Source: Flexivirga endophytica
GTDB taxonomy: Bacteria > Actinomycetota > Actinomycetes > Actinomycetales > Dermatophilaceae
NCBI RefSeq assembly: GCF_014640635.1
Contig: NZ_BMHI01000004.1
Coordinates: forward strand, 186,001 to 250,000
Reading direction: 5' to 3'
DNA: 64,000 nt
The position numbers were made by a program, and so were the translations under genes. Under the pieces are notes generated by a model that ran no database searches, had not been told where the DNA came from, and saw only the letters and a list, made by a program, of their open reading frames with translations. Of the stretch, positions 10,997 to 18,540 are shown in pieces; within the stretch, counting starts at the first letter, position 1; each line of letters opens with the position of its first letter.

Positions 10997-11484
10997 CGCA
11001 GTCCTCCGTCTGCGAGCAGGGCGTCGAGCTTCGCGTAGCCGTCGTTGACACCGACCTCCATGCCGCTGGCGAGCCAGCCGTCGCGGGCCTCGAAGGAGTC
11101 GACGAGGGACTGGGCGTGCAGCCGGGTGCGGCCGTCGCCGAGGTCCTCGAAGGTCAACGTCTCGAGCGAGACGCCTTCGGGCATGGCCTCCCAGGTGAAG
11201 GTCTGCACGATGCGGGTGTCGCTGACCTCGTGGAACGAACCGTGGAAGGCGAAGTCCTGGCCGTGGTGCGTGTTCAGGAAGCGCCAGCTGCCGCCGGTGC
11301 GCGCGTCCCAGTAGTCGATCTCGACGGAGATGCCGTCGGGTCCGACCCAGCGGGCGTAGAGCTCGGGGTCGGTGTGCGCGGTGATCAGCTGTGCCGGCGT
11401 CGCCTGGAAATCCCTGGTGATCCGGATGATCGGGAGCTCCTTGTCCGCCTCGATCACTGCTTCGGGGTAGGTGGTGGTGCTCAT
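10993..11484 (-). CDS. SRPBCC/AHSA1-type domain protein
   Basis: 163 residues. The sequence (IIRITRDFQATPAQLITAHTDPELYARWVGPDG..., GGSWRFLNTHHGQDFAFHGSFHEV, RIVQTFTWEAMPEGVSLETLTFEDLGDGRTRL) is a START-like AHSA1 fold with a hydrophobic ligand pocket, function unknown. In many actinobacteria such proteins pair with an ArsR-type repressor, as here. Both ends show ATGA overlaps: with the ArsR stop (11481-11484) and with the VOC start (10993-10996), so all three are co-translated. The ATG at 11484 was chosen over upstream starts because of the overlap. Confidence 0.88.
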   Translation of the reverse strand: MSTTTYPEAVIEADKELPIIRITRDFQATPAQLITAHTDPELYARWVGPDGISVEIDYWDARTGGSWRFLNTHHGQDFAFHGSFHEVSDTRIVQTFTWEAMPEGVSLETLTFEDLGDGRTRLHAQSLVDSFEARDGWLASGMEVGVNDGYAKLDALLADGGLR

Positions 11485-11831
11485 GATGCGTTGCCTTTCG
11501 TCGTGGGTTGGTCGCGTCCGTTCAGCTCGTCGAGCAATCTGTCCAACCGCTGGTATCGCTGCTCTGCCTGGCGCTGATAGCGCTCGATCCATTTGGTCAT
11601 CAGGTCGAAGACCTCTGCTTCCAGATGCACCGGGCGCCGCTGCGCCTCTTTGGTGCGGGTGACCAGGCCGGCACCCTCGAGCACCTTCAGGTGCTTGGAC
11701 ACCGCCTGGATGCTCACGTCGTATGGCGCTGCCAGCTCGCTCACGCTGGCGTCGGCCTCGGTGAGCCGGGCCACCATGTCGCGCCGGGTGGGGTCGGCCA
11801 GGGCCGCGAACACCTGGGAGAGCTGATCCAT
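11481..11831 (-). CDS. ArsR-family transcriptional repressor
   Basis: 116 residues from ATG 11831 with GGAGG a few bases upstream. The winged helix is clear: FAALADPTRRDMVARLTEADASVSELAAPYDVSIQAVSKHLKVLEGAGLVTRTKEAQRR. It lacks the metal-binding ELCVCDL box of ArsR/SmtB metal sensors, so it is probably not a metal sensor. The C-terminal half is helical and Arg/Gln-rich (dimerisation). It is first in an operon with the SRPBCC and VOC genes and probably controls it through the two TCAACC-N4-GGTTGA sites just upstream. Confidence 0.92.
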   Translation of the reverse strand: MDQLSQVFAALADPTRRDMVARLTEADASVSELAAPYDVSIQAVSKHLKVLEGAGLVTRTKEAQRRPVHLEAEVFDLMTKWIERYQRQAEQRYQRLDRLLDELNGRDQPTTKGNAS

Positions 11832-11853
11832 CGATGCCTCCTCCCTTCGGTAA

Positions 11854-11869
11854 TCAACCGGATGGTTGA
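11854..11869. promoter_or_regulatory. Palindromic operator TCAACC-N4-GGTTGA, site 1
   Basis: TCAACCGGATGGTTGA, 23 bases before the ArsR-family ATG (minus strand). An identical half-site architecture recurs 50 bp away at 11904-11919. Perfect 6-bp arms with different centres point to a repressor site; the neighbouring ArsR-type protein is the natural candidate (inference). Confidence 0.75.
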
Positions 11870-11903
11870 ATAGAATCAATGGTGCCGCGGCCGCACCTCA
11901 TTG

Positions 11904-11919
11904 TCAACCGTTCGGTTGA
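11904..11919. promoter_or_regulatory. Palindromic operator TCAACC-N4-GGTTGA, site 2
   Basis: TCAACCGTTCGGTTGA, with arms identical to site 1 and centred 50 bp from it (close to five helical turns). The rest of this 266-base gap between the ArsR gene and the PheS-like gene (11832-12097) shows no further clear element. Two sites on one face of the helix would allow cooperative binding and could also affect the divergent gene at 12098. Confidence 0.72.
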
Positions 11920-12097
11920 ATTGAATTTGATTGCTGCGGGATGGCTCGGCTGGCTACCGTTGACGCATGCATCACCAGCGGCGATTTCGGTGCCCTCGAC
12001 CGGTGTTCGGTCGTGGGCTCGGCGCCGTGCGCGGCTGAGGTCCGCCGCACCGGTCGAGGGAGACAGTTCCCGACCCGACCGACCGTGAGGACCCTCG

Positions 12098-13222
12098 ATG
12101 ACCATCTACCTGAACAACGAAGAACTGCGTGCCGCGCTGCACTTGCGCGACCTGACCGATGCCGACCATGGCCCGCACGCGATGCAGCATCTCGAGGCCG
12201 AGATCGTGCGAGCGGTCGCGGCGCTCGACGAGAGCACGGTCCGCCGGATCCGCCACAGCCCGCTGGTCTCAGTAGCTGCCAACTACGACGCACTCGGCTA
12301 CGGCACCGCGGATGTCACTCGCAATGAACGATATTCGCGCTACGTGAGTCCCACTGTGATGTTGCGTAGCCACACCAGCGCCATGCTGCCGCCGACGCTC
12401 GACCGACATCGGGGCACTGACAACGTCCTGTATGCCGCAGCCGGGCTCGCCTACCGCCGGGACGCCATCGATCGCACTCACACCGGAGAGCCGCACCAGC
12501 TGGACCTGTGGCGCGTGAGCAGCAGCATGCGGTGGGGTGAGGAGGATCTGACAGCACAGCTGGGAGCGATCGCGGAAGCAGTCCTGCCCGGAGCCCGCCG
12601 GCGGCTCACTCCTTCGCCGCACAGTTACACGACCGGGGGGCTGCAGCTGGATGTCTGGGACGACCTGACCGGCGGGTGGCTCGAGCTCGCGGAAGGTGGG
12701 CTGATCGCCCCCTGGGTGCTCCGGTCCGCGGGACTCCCGCCCGAACGATGGACCGGCGTCGCAGCCGGTCTCGGCCTGGACCGCGCGCTGATGTTGCGCA
12801 AGTGCGTTCCGGACATCCGTCTGCTTCGGTCGCCGGACCCACGAGTCGCTGGCCAGATGCTGGATCTGAGGCCATACCAACCTGTTTCGGCGATGCCTGC
12901 CGTCCGCCGGGACCTTTCCGTGGTCCTGCGCTGGGGTGTCGACGAGGAGTTGCTCGGCGACCGGGTCCGCACGGCGCTCGGGGACCAGGCCGGGGACCTC
13001 GAGTCGGTCGAGCTGGTGTCGGTGACGTCATACGACGATCTGCCCGAGGGTGCTCGTCGCCGGCTACGTCTCCGGCCGGGCCACGTCAATGCACTGGTGC
13101 GCCTGACGCTGCGAGCGGTCGACCGAACGCTGACGGCCAGCGAGGCGAACCGCCTCCGGGACGCGGTGTACCTCGCCATTCACGAGGGGGAGGTGGCGGA
13201 GCTGGCGGCGCCGACCGGATGA
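12098..13222 (+). CDS. PheS-like orphan class II ligase with FDX-ACB domain
   Basis: 374 residues, ATG 12098. The first 270 residues resemble the catalytic core of phenylalanyl-tRNA synthetase alpha chain: a motif 2-like LRSHTSAMLPP, then YRRDAIDRTHTGEPHQLDLW, and motif 3-like GWLELAEGGLIAPWVLRSAGL...GLGLDRALMLRKCVPDIRLL. Residues about 280-370 form an FDX-ACB anticodon-binding-like domain (MPAVRRDLSVVL...RPGHVNALVRLTLRAVDRTLTASEANRLRDAV), normally found at the end of PheT or in mitochondrial PheRS. The PheS N-terminal coiled coil is missing and no pheT is beside it. It is therefore a stand-alone paralogue; I recall similar actinobacterial proteins being called PheS-related ligases of unknown substrate. 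Aminoacylation of tRNA-Phe is not established. Confidence 0.85.
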   Translation: MTIYLNNEELRAALHLRDLTDADHGPHAMQHLEAEIVRAVAALDESTVRRIRHSPLVSVAANYDALGYGTADVTRNERYSRYVSPTVMLRSHTSAMLPPTLDRHRGTDNVLYAAAGLAYRRDAIDRTHTGEPHQLDLWRVSSSMRWGEEDLTAQLGAIAEAVLPGARRRLTPSPHSYTTGGLQLDVWDDLTGGWLELAEGGLIAPWVLRSAGLPPERWTGVAAGLGLDRALMLRKCVPDIRLLRSPDPRVAGQMLDLRPYQPVSAMPAVRRDLSVVLRWGVDEELLGDRVRTALGDQAGDLESVELVSVTSYDDLPEGARRRLRLRPGHVNALVRLTLRAVDRTLTASEANRLRDAVYLAIHEGEVAELAAPTG

Positions 13223-13349
13223 CACCCGTCACAGCGTCCGCGGCGCGCGCAATGATGCGGCTGAAGGCCTACGGAGAGCGTAGAATCGCCGCCAGTACGT
13301 TGCGCTGGCGATGCCGGACGTGCTCGGGTCTTCAGGGGGAGTTCTTTTC

Positions 13350-14618
13350 GTGAATCTACGTTTCGGTGCTCGGAGGGCGGCTGACTCCGCCTCGCCGCGC
13401 CCCCGACGGCCGCTGCGGCGCTTCCTGGCCGGCGCCGTCGCGGTGGTCGTGGTCATGGCCATGCTGGTTGTCGGCATCTCACTGCACCGCGCGTCGCCGA
13501 GCGTCGACGCGTTCTACGAAGGCCCGAAGGCGGTGCCCACCGGTGCCGGCCGGCTCGTGCGAGCGGAGCCCTTCACACGGGGGATACCGGACACGGCGCG
13601 TGCCTGGCGCATTCTCTACACGACCACGCGCGCCGACGGTCGTCCGGCGTTGGGCAGCGGGATCGTGATGCTGGGCAAGAACGCACCGGCCGGCCCCCGG
13701 CCGGTGCTCGCCTGGGCACACGGCACGTCGGGGTATGCCGAGGTGTGCGCCCCGAGCATGTTCGCCCAACCCTGGGGATCCGGCATCCGGCAGGAGCTCG
13801 GTGCGATCATCCGGCACCACTGGCTCCTGGTCGCACCCGACTACACCGGACTGGGCACTCCCGGCCCGCATCCCTATCTGATCGGCCGGGGTGAGGGACG
13901 CTCGATGCTGGACGCAGTCCGGGCCGCCCGGCAGCTTCGGCACGTTTCGGCGTCGAAACACACTGTGCTGTGGGGGCTTTCGCAAGGTGGCGGAGTCGCG
14001 TTGTGGACGCGTCAGATTCAGCCGACCTACGCTCCCGATGTGCCTCTCGACGGTGTGACGGCGATCGCGCCGACCAGCGACATGTCCGCGCTCGCGCGAC
14101 ACTTCAACGACATCCCGGGCGGCATGGTCTTCATGGCGTTCGTGCTGACGGCATACTCCGCGGCATACCCGGATGTTCGCGAGCAGGACTATGTGACCCC
14201 GGCGGCGCAGAAGGTGGTCAAGGGGGCGTCCCAACGTTGCCTGCGCACCGCGGAGTCGCTGGTCGCCACCGCCGCCTCGCACGGGATCGGACCGCCACTG
14301 CTGAGTCATGAGCCGACCGACGGAGCACTAGGGCGCCGGTTGCGGCAGAACACGCCGATGGGCACGAACGACACTCCGCTGCTGGTCGCCCAGGGCGGCG
14401 CCGACCGCCTGGTCCCGGTCGGCGTGCAGCGTGCCTACGTGAAGGCGTTGTGCGCCCGCGGCCAACGACTGGACTACCGCGAATACCCCGGCCGTGGTCA
14501 CGGCGGCGTCGCACGCGGCAATGCACCGCTTCTCGCGCAGCTGATCACCTGGACCGAGGACCGCCTCGTCGGCGAACCGGCACCCGACAACTGCGCGCGG
14601 CTGGGTCACTCCCGGTAG
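13350..14618 (+). CDS. Secretory lipase (LIP family), membrane-anchored or secreted
   Basis: 422 residues from GTG 13350, preceded by GGGGGA; an ATG 39 bases upstream is less likely because it lacks such a site. An Arg-rich N-terminus (RPRRPLRR) and a hydrophobic segment (FLAGAVAVVVVMAMLVVGISL) give a signal peptide or anchor. The rest is an alpha/beta hydrolase of the secretory lipase family: AWAHGTSG oxyanion region, GLSQGGGVALW with the nucleophile Ser at about residue 210, AQGGADRLVPV with the Asp and GRGHGG with the His. Substrate unknown; extracellular ester hydrolysis is likely. The end overlaps the convergent DUF2630 gene by 13 bp. Confidence 0.88.
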   Translation: MNLRFGARRAADSASPRPRRPLRRFLAGAVAVVVVMAMLVVGISLHRASPSVDAFYEGPKAVPTGAGRLVRAEPFTRGIPDTARAWRILYTTTRADGRPALGSGIVMLGKNAPAGPRPVLAWAHGTSGYAEVCAPSMFAQPWGSGIRQELGAIIRHHWLLVAPDYTGLGTPGPHPYLIGRGEGRSMLDAVRAARQLRHVSASKHTVLWGLSQGGGVALWTRQIQPTYAPDVPLDGVTAIAPTSDMSALARHFNDIPGGMVFMAFVLTAYSAAYPDVREQDYVTPAAQKVVKGASQRCLRTAESLVATAASHGIGPPLLSHEPTDGALGRRLRQNTPMGTNDTPLLVAQGGADRLVPVGVQRAYVKALCARGQRLDYREYPGRGHGGVARGNAPLLAQLITWTEDRLVGEPAPDNCARLGHSR

Positions 14619-14851
14619 TTCTCCACGATCGCTGCGGACCGCTCTGACGCGTCGGCCGGGTCCTGCGCGAACTCCCGGCGTGCCTGCCGCTGTCGCAGCA
14701 GGTCCCACAACCTGTCGAGTTGGACCTCGGCCTCGCGCAGTTGAGCATGCTCGTCCGGTGCGCTGATCTCGCCCCGGCCGAGCTTCGTACGCAACTCGTG
14801 CTCGGTCGCGATCAGTTCGGTGATGTGGTCGCGGATGGTCTTGTCGTCCAT
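14606..14851 (-). CDS. DUF2630 family small protein
   Basis: 81 residues from ATG 14851 (MDDKTIRDHITELIATEHELRTKL...). It matches the DUF2630 pattern I know from actinobacteria: a short, charged, all-helical protein with a conserved EHELR and LDRLWDLLRQRQARREF. Function unknown; it looks able to form a coiled coil. The ATG was chosen where the family begins, as the open frame continues upstream without similarity. Confidence 0.85.
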   Translation of the reverse strand: MDDKTIRDHITELIATEHELRTKLGRGEISAPDEHAQLREAEVQLDRLWDLLRQRQARREFAQDPADASERSAAIVENYRE

Positions 14852-14900
14852 GCGACTCATCGTGGCACTCGCGGTGCCGCACCGCCATGCCGTGTCGACG

Positions 14901-15629
14901 TCACTCGGTGCCGGGCAGTTTCGCCGCAGCCGCAGCGTCCAGCCACCAGACAGTGTCGTCCGCGCCGCGGACGCCGGCAGCCGGCACATCCCAGCGGTCG
15001 GCATCAGGCGCATGAGCGGCAGCGACCGCTTCGGCCTTCTCGTCGCCAGCGACCAGCAGCCACACCTGCCGGCTGCGGTTGAGACACTCGAAGGTCAGCG
15101 ACACCCGGTCCGGCGGCGGCTTGGGGGAGTCATGGACCGCGATGGCTATGGCGTCCTCGGTCCGCTGCGCAGGATGATGCGGGAAGAGAGAAGCGACGTG
15201 GCCGTCAGGGCCCATACCGAGCATGACGATGTCGAACATCCCGTCGCCCGCCTTGGGCGCACGGATGGCCGCCGAGTATGCCGATGCTGCCGACTCGACG
15301 TCGGCGACGTGCTCCGGGCCTGCCACCCGGTGGATGTTCTCGGCAGGTACCGGGAGCGCGTGCAGCGCAGCCTTGTCGGCTTCGAGGTCGTTGCGGTCGG
15401 CCGCGCCGGCCGGCACGAATCGCTCGTCACCCCACCAGAAATGCACGTTCGACCAGTCGATGTCGTCCGCGGACGGCAGCGACTGCAGTGACAGGCCACC
15501 CATCGAGCCGCCGGTCAGCACGATGTGCGCGACGCCGCGATCACGTTGGGCGGCGACGATCTCGGTAACCAGCCGGTCCGATATCGCCTTACCCAAATCG
15601 TCCTTGGTGTCTCGTAGTTCGAGCGTCAT
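14901..15629 (-). CDS. pgl: 6-phosphogluconolactonase
   Basis: 242 residues. It hydrolyses 6-phosphogluconolactone in the oxidative pentose phosphate pathway. Family marks: LTGGSMGGLSLQSL, the WSNVHFWWGDERFVP box, FDIVMLGMGPDGHVASLFP and VSLTFECLNRSRQVWLLVAGDEKAEAV. The ATG overlaps the opcA stop (ATGA, 15626-15629). Last gene of the tkt-tal-pgi-zwf-opcA-pgl operon. Confidence 0.96.
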   Translation of the reverse strand: MTLELRDTKDDLGKAISDRLVTEIVAAQRDRGVAHIVLTGGSMGGLSLQSLPSADDIDWSNVHFWWGDERFVPAGAADRNDLEADKAALHALPVPAENIHRVAGPEHVADVESAASAYSAAIRAPKAGDGMFDIVMLGMGPDGHVASLFPHHPAQRTEDAIAIAVHDSPKPPPDRVSLTFECLNRSRQVWLLVAGDEKAEAVAAAHAPDADRWDVPAAGVRGADDTVWWLDAAAAAKLPGTE

Positions 15630-16768
15630 TTCGCTGCCTTCTTCGCAGCTGCCTTCTTGGCGCCGGCTTTCCTGGCACCGGTCTTGGTCGCGACCACCTT
15701 CTTCGCCGACGTCTTCGCGCCGGTCGGCTTGGTGGCCGCCTTCGTCGCGGCGGCCGTTTTCGCACCCGTCGTCTTCGTGGTCGTCTTGGTGGTCGCCTTC
15801 GTCGCGGCAGCGATCTTCGCGCCGGTCTTCGCGGTGCTGCGCTTGCTGGCCGGGGCGTTCGTGACCAGTGGCAGACCCTTGACGAGCGCTTGCCGGTAGA
15901 CCTCGTCGCCGCCGAGGCGGCTCAACTCCTCGGCCAGCGACTCGGTGCGGTCCGGGCGGGTGAGGTCGAGTTGGCGCTCGGGTTGACCCGGCTGGGTGAG
16001 GCACCCGACCTGGCGGTCCGGGCGGACCAACTCGATGGCCCCGGACTTGCGCTCCATGACGACATTGACCAGCCCGGTGCCGGGCTTGGACCGCGCCCGC
16101 CGCACCGGGCACTTCAGCCGGACGGCCAACCAGCCGGCGAGCAGGTCGGTGCTCGCCGAGTCGGAGGCGCCGGTGACCGTGACCGACGTGACGGGTTCGT
16201 ATGGCGGAAGGTCGAGCGCTGTCGCGAGCAGCCCGCGCCACCGCGTCGTGCGGGACCACGCCATGTCCGTGTCGCCGTCGGTGTATTCGACGCGCCTGCG
16301 CTGCAACGCCTTTCGGGGGTCGTTGGACAGCGACGCGTCGGTGATCCGCCGACCGGCGAGCTTGCCGATCGGGGACGAACCGACGTCCTGTGCGCCACTC
16401 GGCCACCAAGCGACGATCGGTGTGTCCGCGGCCAGCAGCGGCGTCACCACGCTCGCTCCGTGCTTGGTCAGCTCGCCATACATCCGCAGCACGATGATCT
16501 CGCTGCCGCCGGCGTCGCTGCCGAGCCGCACCTGGGCATCAAGTCGCCGCGCCGCGCGCGGGTTGCCCGACACGAGCGCGATGATGCGGCTGGGGTGCTG
16601 GCGGCTCGCGGTGATCGCCGCCTCGATGGCTTCGTCGGCATCCGCTTCGTCGACGACGACGATGAGCGTCATCACCCGACCCAGCGTCATTGAGCCGGAC
16701 TCGTTGCGCAGTCTGACCAACTGCTTGCTGACTGCTTTTGTCGTCGCGTTCGGCAGGTCGGCGATCAT
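15626..16768 (-). CDS. opcA: OpcA, glucose-6-phosphate dehydrogenase assembly protein, with Lys/Ala tail
   Basis: 380 residues. OpcA is required for assembly or activity of glucose-6-phosphate dehydrogenase in actinobacteria and cyanobacteria. The family start MIADLPNATTK and DTPIVAWWPSGAQDVGSSPIGKLAGRRITD are present. After about residue 310 comes a tail of some 70 residues composed nearly only of Ala, Lys and Thr (KTGAKIAAATKATTKTTTK and KAGAKKAAAKKAAK), not part of OpcA as I know it and much like the UvrA tail in this window. Its ATG region is the last, partial unit of a 77-bp tandem array. Confidence 0.93.
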   Translation of the reverse strand: MIADLPNATTKAVSKQLVRLRNESGSMTLGRVMTLIVVVDEADADEAIEAAITASRQHPSRIIALVSGNPRAARRLDAQVRLGSDAGGSEIIVLRMYGELTKHGASVVTPLLAADTPIVAWWPSGAQDVGSSPIGKLAGRRITDASLSNDPRKALQRRRVEYTDGDTDMAWSRTTRWRGLLATALDLPPYEPVTSVTVTGASDSASTDLLAGWLAVRLKCPVRRARSKPGTGLVNVVMERKSGAIELVRPDRQVGCLTQPGQPERQLDLTRPDRTESLAEELSRLGGDEVYRQALVKGLPLVTNAPASKRSTAKTGAKIAAATKATTKTTTKTTGAKTAAATKAATKPTGAKTSAKKVVATKTGARKAGAKKAAAKKAAK

Positions 16769-16845
16769 TTGATCCTCACCTCGGTGCCTCGGGCGGCGCG
16801 CTCGTCGCGCACCTTTGTCGTCGCGTTCGGCAGGTCGGCGATCAT
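16765..16845 (-). CDS. Mini-ORF 3 of the opcA leader (26 codons)
   Basis: Third unit; its TGA overlaps the true opcA ATG (16765-16768). Ribosomes leaving zwf would have to restart four times to reach opcA if no internal entry occurs. Each unit carries its own GAGGTGAGG, so fresh initiation is also possible. Confidence 0.55.
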   Translation of the reverse strand: MIADLPNATTKVRDERAARGTEVRIK

Positions 16846-16922
16846 TTGATCCTCACCTCGGTGCCTCGGGCGGCGCGCTCGTCGCGCACTTTTGTCGTCG
16901 CGTTCGGCAGGTCGGCGATCAT
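16842..16922 (-). CDS. Mini-ORF 2 of the opcA leader (26 codons)
   Basis: Second unit of the array, with the same predicted peptide as mini-ORF 1 and ATGA overlaps on both sides. The 77-base period (81-base ORF minus the 4-base overlap) places each unit in a different reading frame from the one before, so the chain works only through stop-restart. Confidence 0.55.
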   Translation of the reverse strand: MIADLPNATTKVRDERAARGTEVRIK

Positions 16923-16999
16923 TTGATCCTCACCTCCGTGCCTCGGGCGGCGCGCTCGTCGCGCACCTTTGTCGTCGCGTTCGGCAGGTCGGCGATCAT
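16919..16999 (-). CDS. Mini-ORF 1 of the opcA leader (26 codons)
   Basis: Begins at the ATG that overlaps the zwf stop (ATGA, 16996-16999) and encodes MIADLPNATTK followed by VRDERAARGTEVRIK. Its TGA overlaps the next ATG by ATGA at 16919-16922. The first 11 residues equal the OpcA N-terminus; the rest is Arg/Glu-rich. Translation is inferred from the overlaps, not shown. Confidence 0.55.
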   Translation of the reverse strand: MIADLPNATTKVRDERAARGTEVRIK

Positions 17000-18540
17000 G
17001 GCAGCCTCCACTCACGTCCGTCGCGCTCCAGTAACTGGTCCGCACTGCGCGGACCCCAAGTGCCGGACTCGTATCCCTCGGGTTTGCCCTTGCGTGCCCA
17101 GAACCGCTCGACGGGGTCGAGGATCTGCCAGGAGAGTTCCACCTCCTCGTGCCGCGGGAACAGCGGTGGCTCGCCGAGCAGTACGTCGAGGATGAGCCGC
17201 TCGTAGGCCTCGGGACTGGACTCGGTGAATGCAGTGCCGTAGCCGAAATCCATTGTCACGTCACGGACTTCCATCGATCCGGCACCGGGCACCTTGGAGC
17301 CGAAGCGGATCGTGGTGCCCTCGTCGGGCTGCACGCGGATGACGATGGCGTTCTGACCGAGTTCCTCGGTCGACGTGTCGTTGAACGGCAGGTGCGGCGC
17401 CCGCTTGAAGATGACGGCGATCTCGGTGACGCGCTTGCCGAGGCGTTTCCCGGTGCGCAGGTAGAACGGCACGCCGGCCCACCGGCGGGTGTGCACCTGC
17501 AGCTTGAGTGCGGCATACGTCTCGGTCGTCGACTTGGGGTCGATGCCGTCCTCGGTGAGGTAGCCGATGACCTTCTCGCTGCCCTGCCAGCCGGCGGTGT
17601 ACTGACCCCGTGCGGTGGCCGTGGCCAGGTCGTCGGGCAACCGCACCGCGGCCAGGACCTTCTCCTTCTCGGCGCGCAACTCGTCCGCGCCGAAGGAGTT
17701 GGGTTGCTCCATCGCGGTCAGCGCCAGCAACTGCAGCAGGTGATTCTGTATGACGTCACGCGCGGCGCCGATGCCGTCGTAGTAACCCGCGCGACCCGTG
17801 ATGCCGATGTCCTCGGCCATCGAGATCTGCACGTGGTCGACGTAGTGGGCGTTCCAGACCGGCTCGAAGAGCTGGTTCGCGAACCGCAGCGCCAGCAGGT
17901 TCTGGACGGTCTCCTTGCCGAGGTAGTGGTCGATCCGGAAGATCGCGTCGGCCGGGAAGACCCGCTCCAGCGTTGCGTTGAGGTCGCGCGCACTGGCCAG
18001 GTCGTGACCGAACGGCTTCTCGATGACCACTCGGCTCCACGACCCGTTCTTCGGACGGGCCAGACCTGATCGGTCCAGCTGGGAGCAGACGAGCTCGAAC
18101 GCTCCCGGCGGGATCGACAGGTAGAACGCGGTGTTGCCACCGGTCCCACGCTCCTCGTCGAGCTCCTTCAGCGTTTGGGCGAGCTCGTCGAAGGCGGCAT
18201 CGTCGTCGAAGCTGCCGTGCACGAAGCGCAGGCCCTCCTCGAAGTTGCGCCACACCTCCTCGCGGAATGGGGTGCGTGCACCGGCCCGGACCGCGTCCTT
18301 CACGATGCGCGCGAAGTCCTGGTCCTCCCAGTCACGCCGGGCGAAGCCCACCAGGGCGAAACCCGGCGGCAGCAGCCCGCGGTTGGTCAGGTCGTAGATC
18401 GCCGGAAGCAACTTCTTGCGGGCCAGGTCGCCGGTGACGCCGAACATCACCAGAGCGCACGGCCCGGCGATCTGAGGCAGCCGGCGATCATCGGCCTGGC
18501 GCAAGGGGTTGGCTCCGCGCGCCACGCGCGCCGGACTCAT
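16996..18540 (-). CDS. zwf: Glucose-6-phosphate dehydrogenase
   Basis: 514 residues. It oxidises glucose-6-phosphate to 6-phosphogluconolactone, making NADPH. Motifs: FGVTGDLARKKLLPAIY (nucleotide fold), RIDHYLGKETVQN with the substrate-binding Lys/His, and VPFYLRTGKRL. ATG 18540 overlaps the pgi stop by ATGA, and the zwf stop overlaps the first mini-ORF of the opcA leader, so zwf and opcA no longer touch directly as they do when only a single ATGA joins them. Confidence 0.97.
   Translation of the reverse strand: MSPARVARGANPLRQADDRRLPQIAGPCALVMFGVTGDLARKKLLPAIYDLTNRGLLPPGFALVGFARRDWEDQDFARIVKDAVRAGARTPFREEVWRNFEEGLRFVHGSFDDDAAFDELAQTLKELDEERGTGGNTAFYLSIPPGAFELVCSQLDRSGLARPKNGSWSRVVIEKPFGHDLASARDLNATLERVFPADAIFRIDHYLGKETVQNLLALRFANQLFEPVWNAHYVDHVQISMAEDIGITGRAGYYDGIGAARDVIQNHLLQLLALTAMEQPNSFGADELRAEKEKVLAAVRLPDDLATATARGQYTAGWQGSEKVIGYLTEDGIDPKSTTETYAALKLQVHTRRWAGVPFYLRTGKRLGKRVTEIAVIFKRAPHLPFNDTSTEELGQNAIVIRVQPDEGTTIRFGSKVPGAGSMEVRDVTMDFGYGTAFTESSPEAYERLILDVLLGEPPLFPRHEEVELSWQILDPVERFWARKGKPEGYESGTWGPRSADQLLERDGREWRLP

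Larger units (their letters stand above)
16734..16999 (-). repeat. 77-bp tandem repeats duplicating the opcA start region
   Basis: On the minus strand ATG codons occur at 16999, 16922, 16845 and 16768, each exactly 77 bases apart and each starting ATGATCGCCGACCTGCCGAA. Three full units are followed by the opening 11 codons of opcA itself. Units differ by about one base (CGGTG/CGGAG, CAAAG/CAAAA), so the array is recent. Every unit carries GAGGTGAGG, a purine-rich ribosome-binding-like run, about 7 bases before the next ATG. Confidence 0.93.

Noticed and set aside
12098-13222. Housekeeping phenylalanyl-tRNA synthetase alpha subunit
   Set aside because: The N-terminal coiled coil is missing, an FDX-ACB domain is fused on, and no pheT follows.
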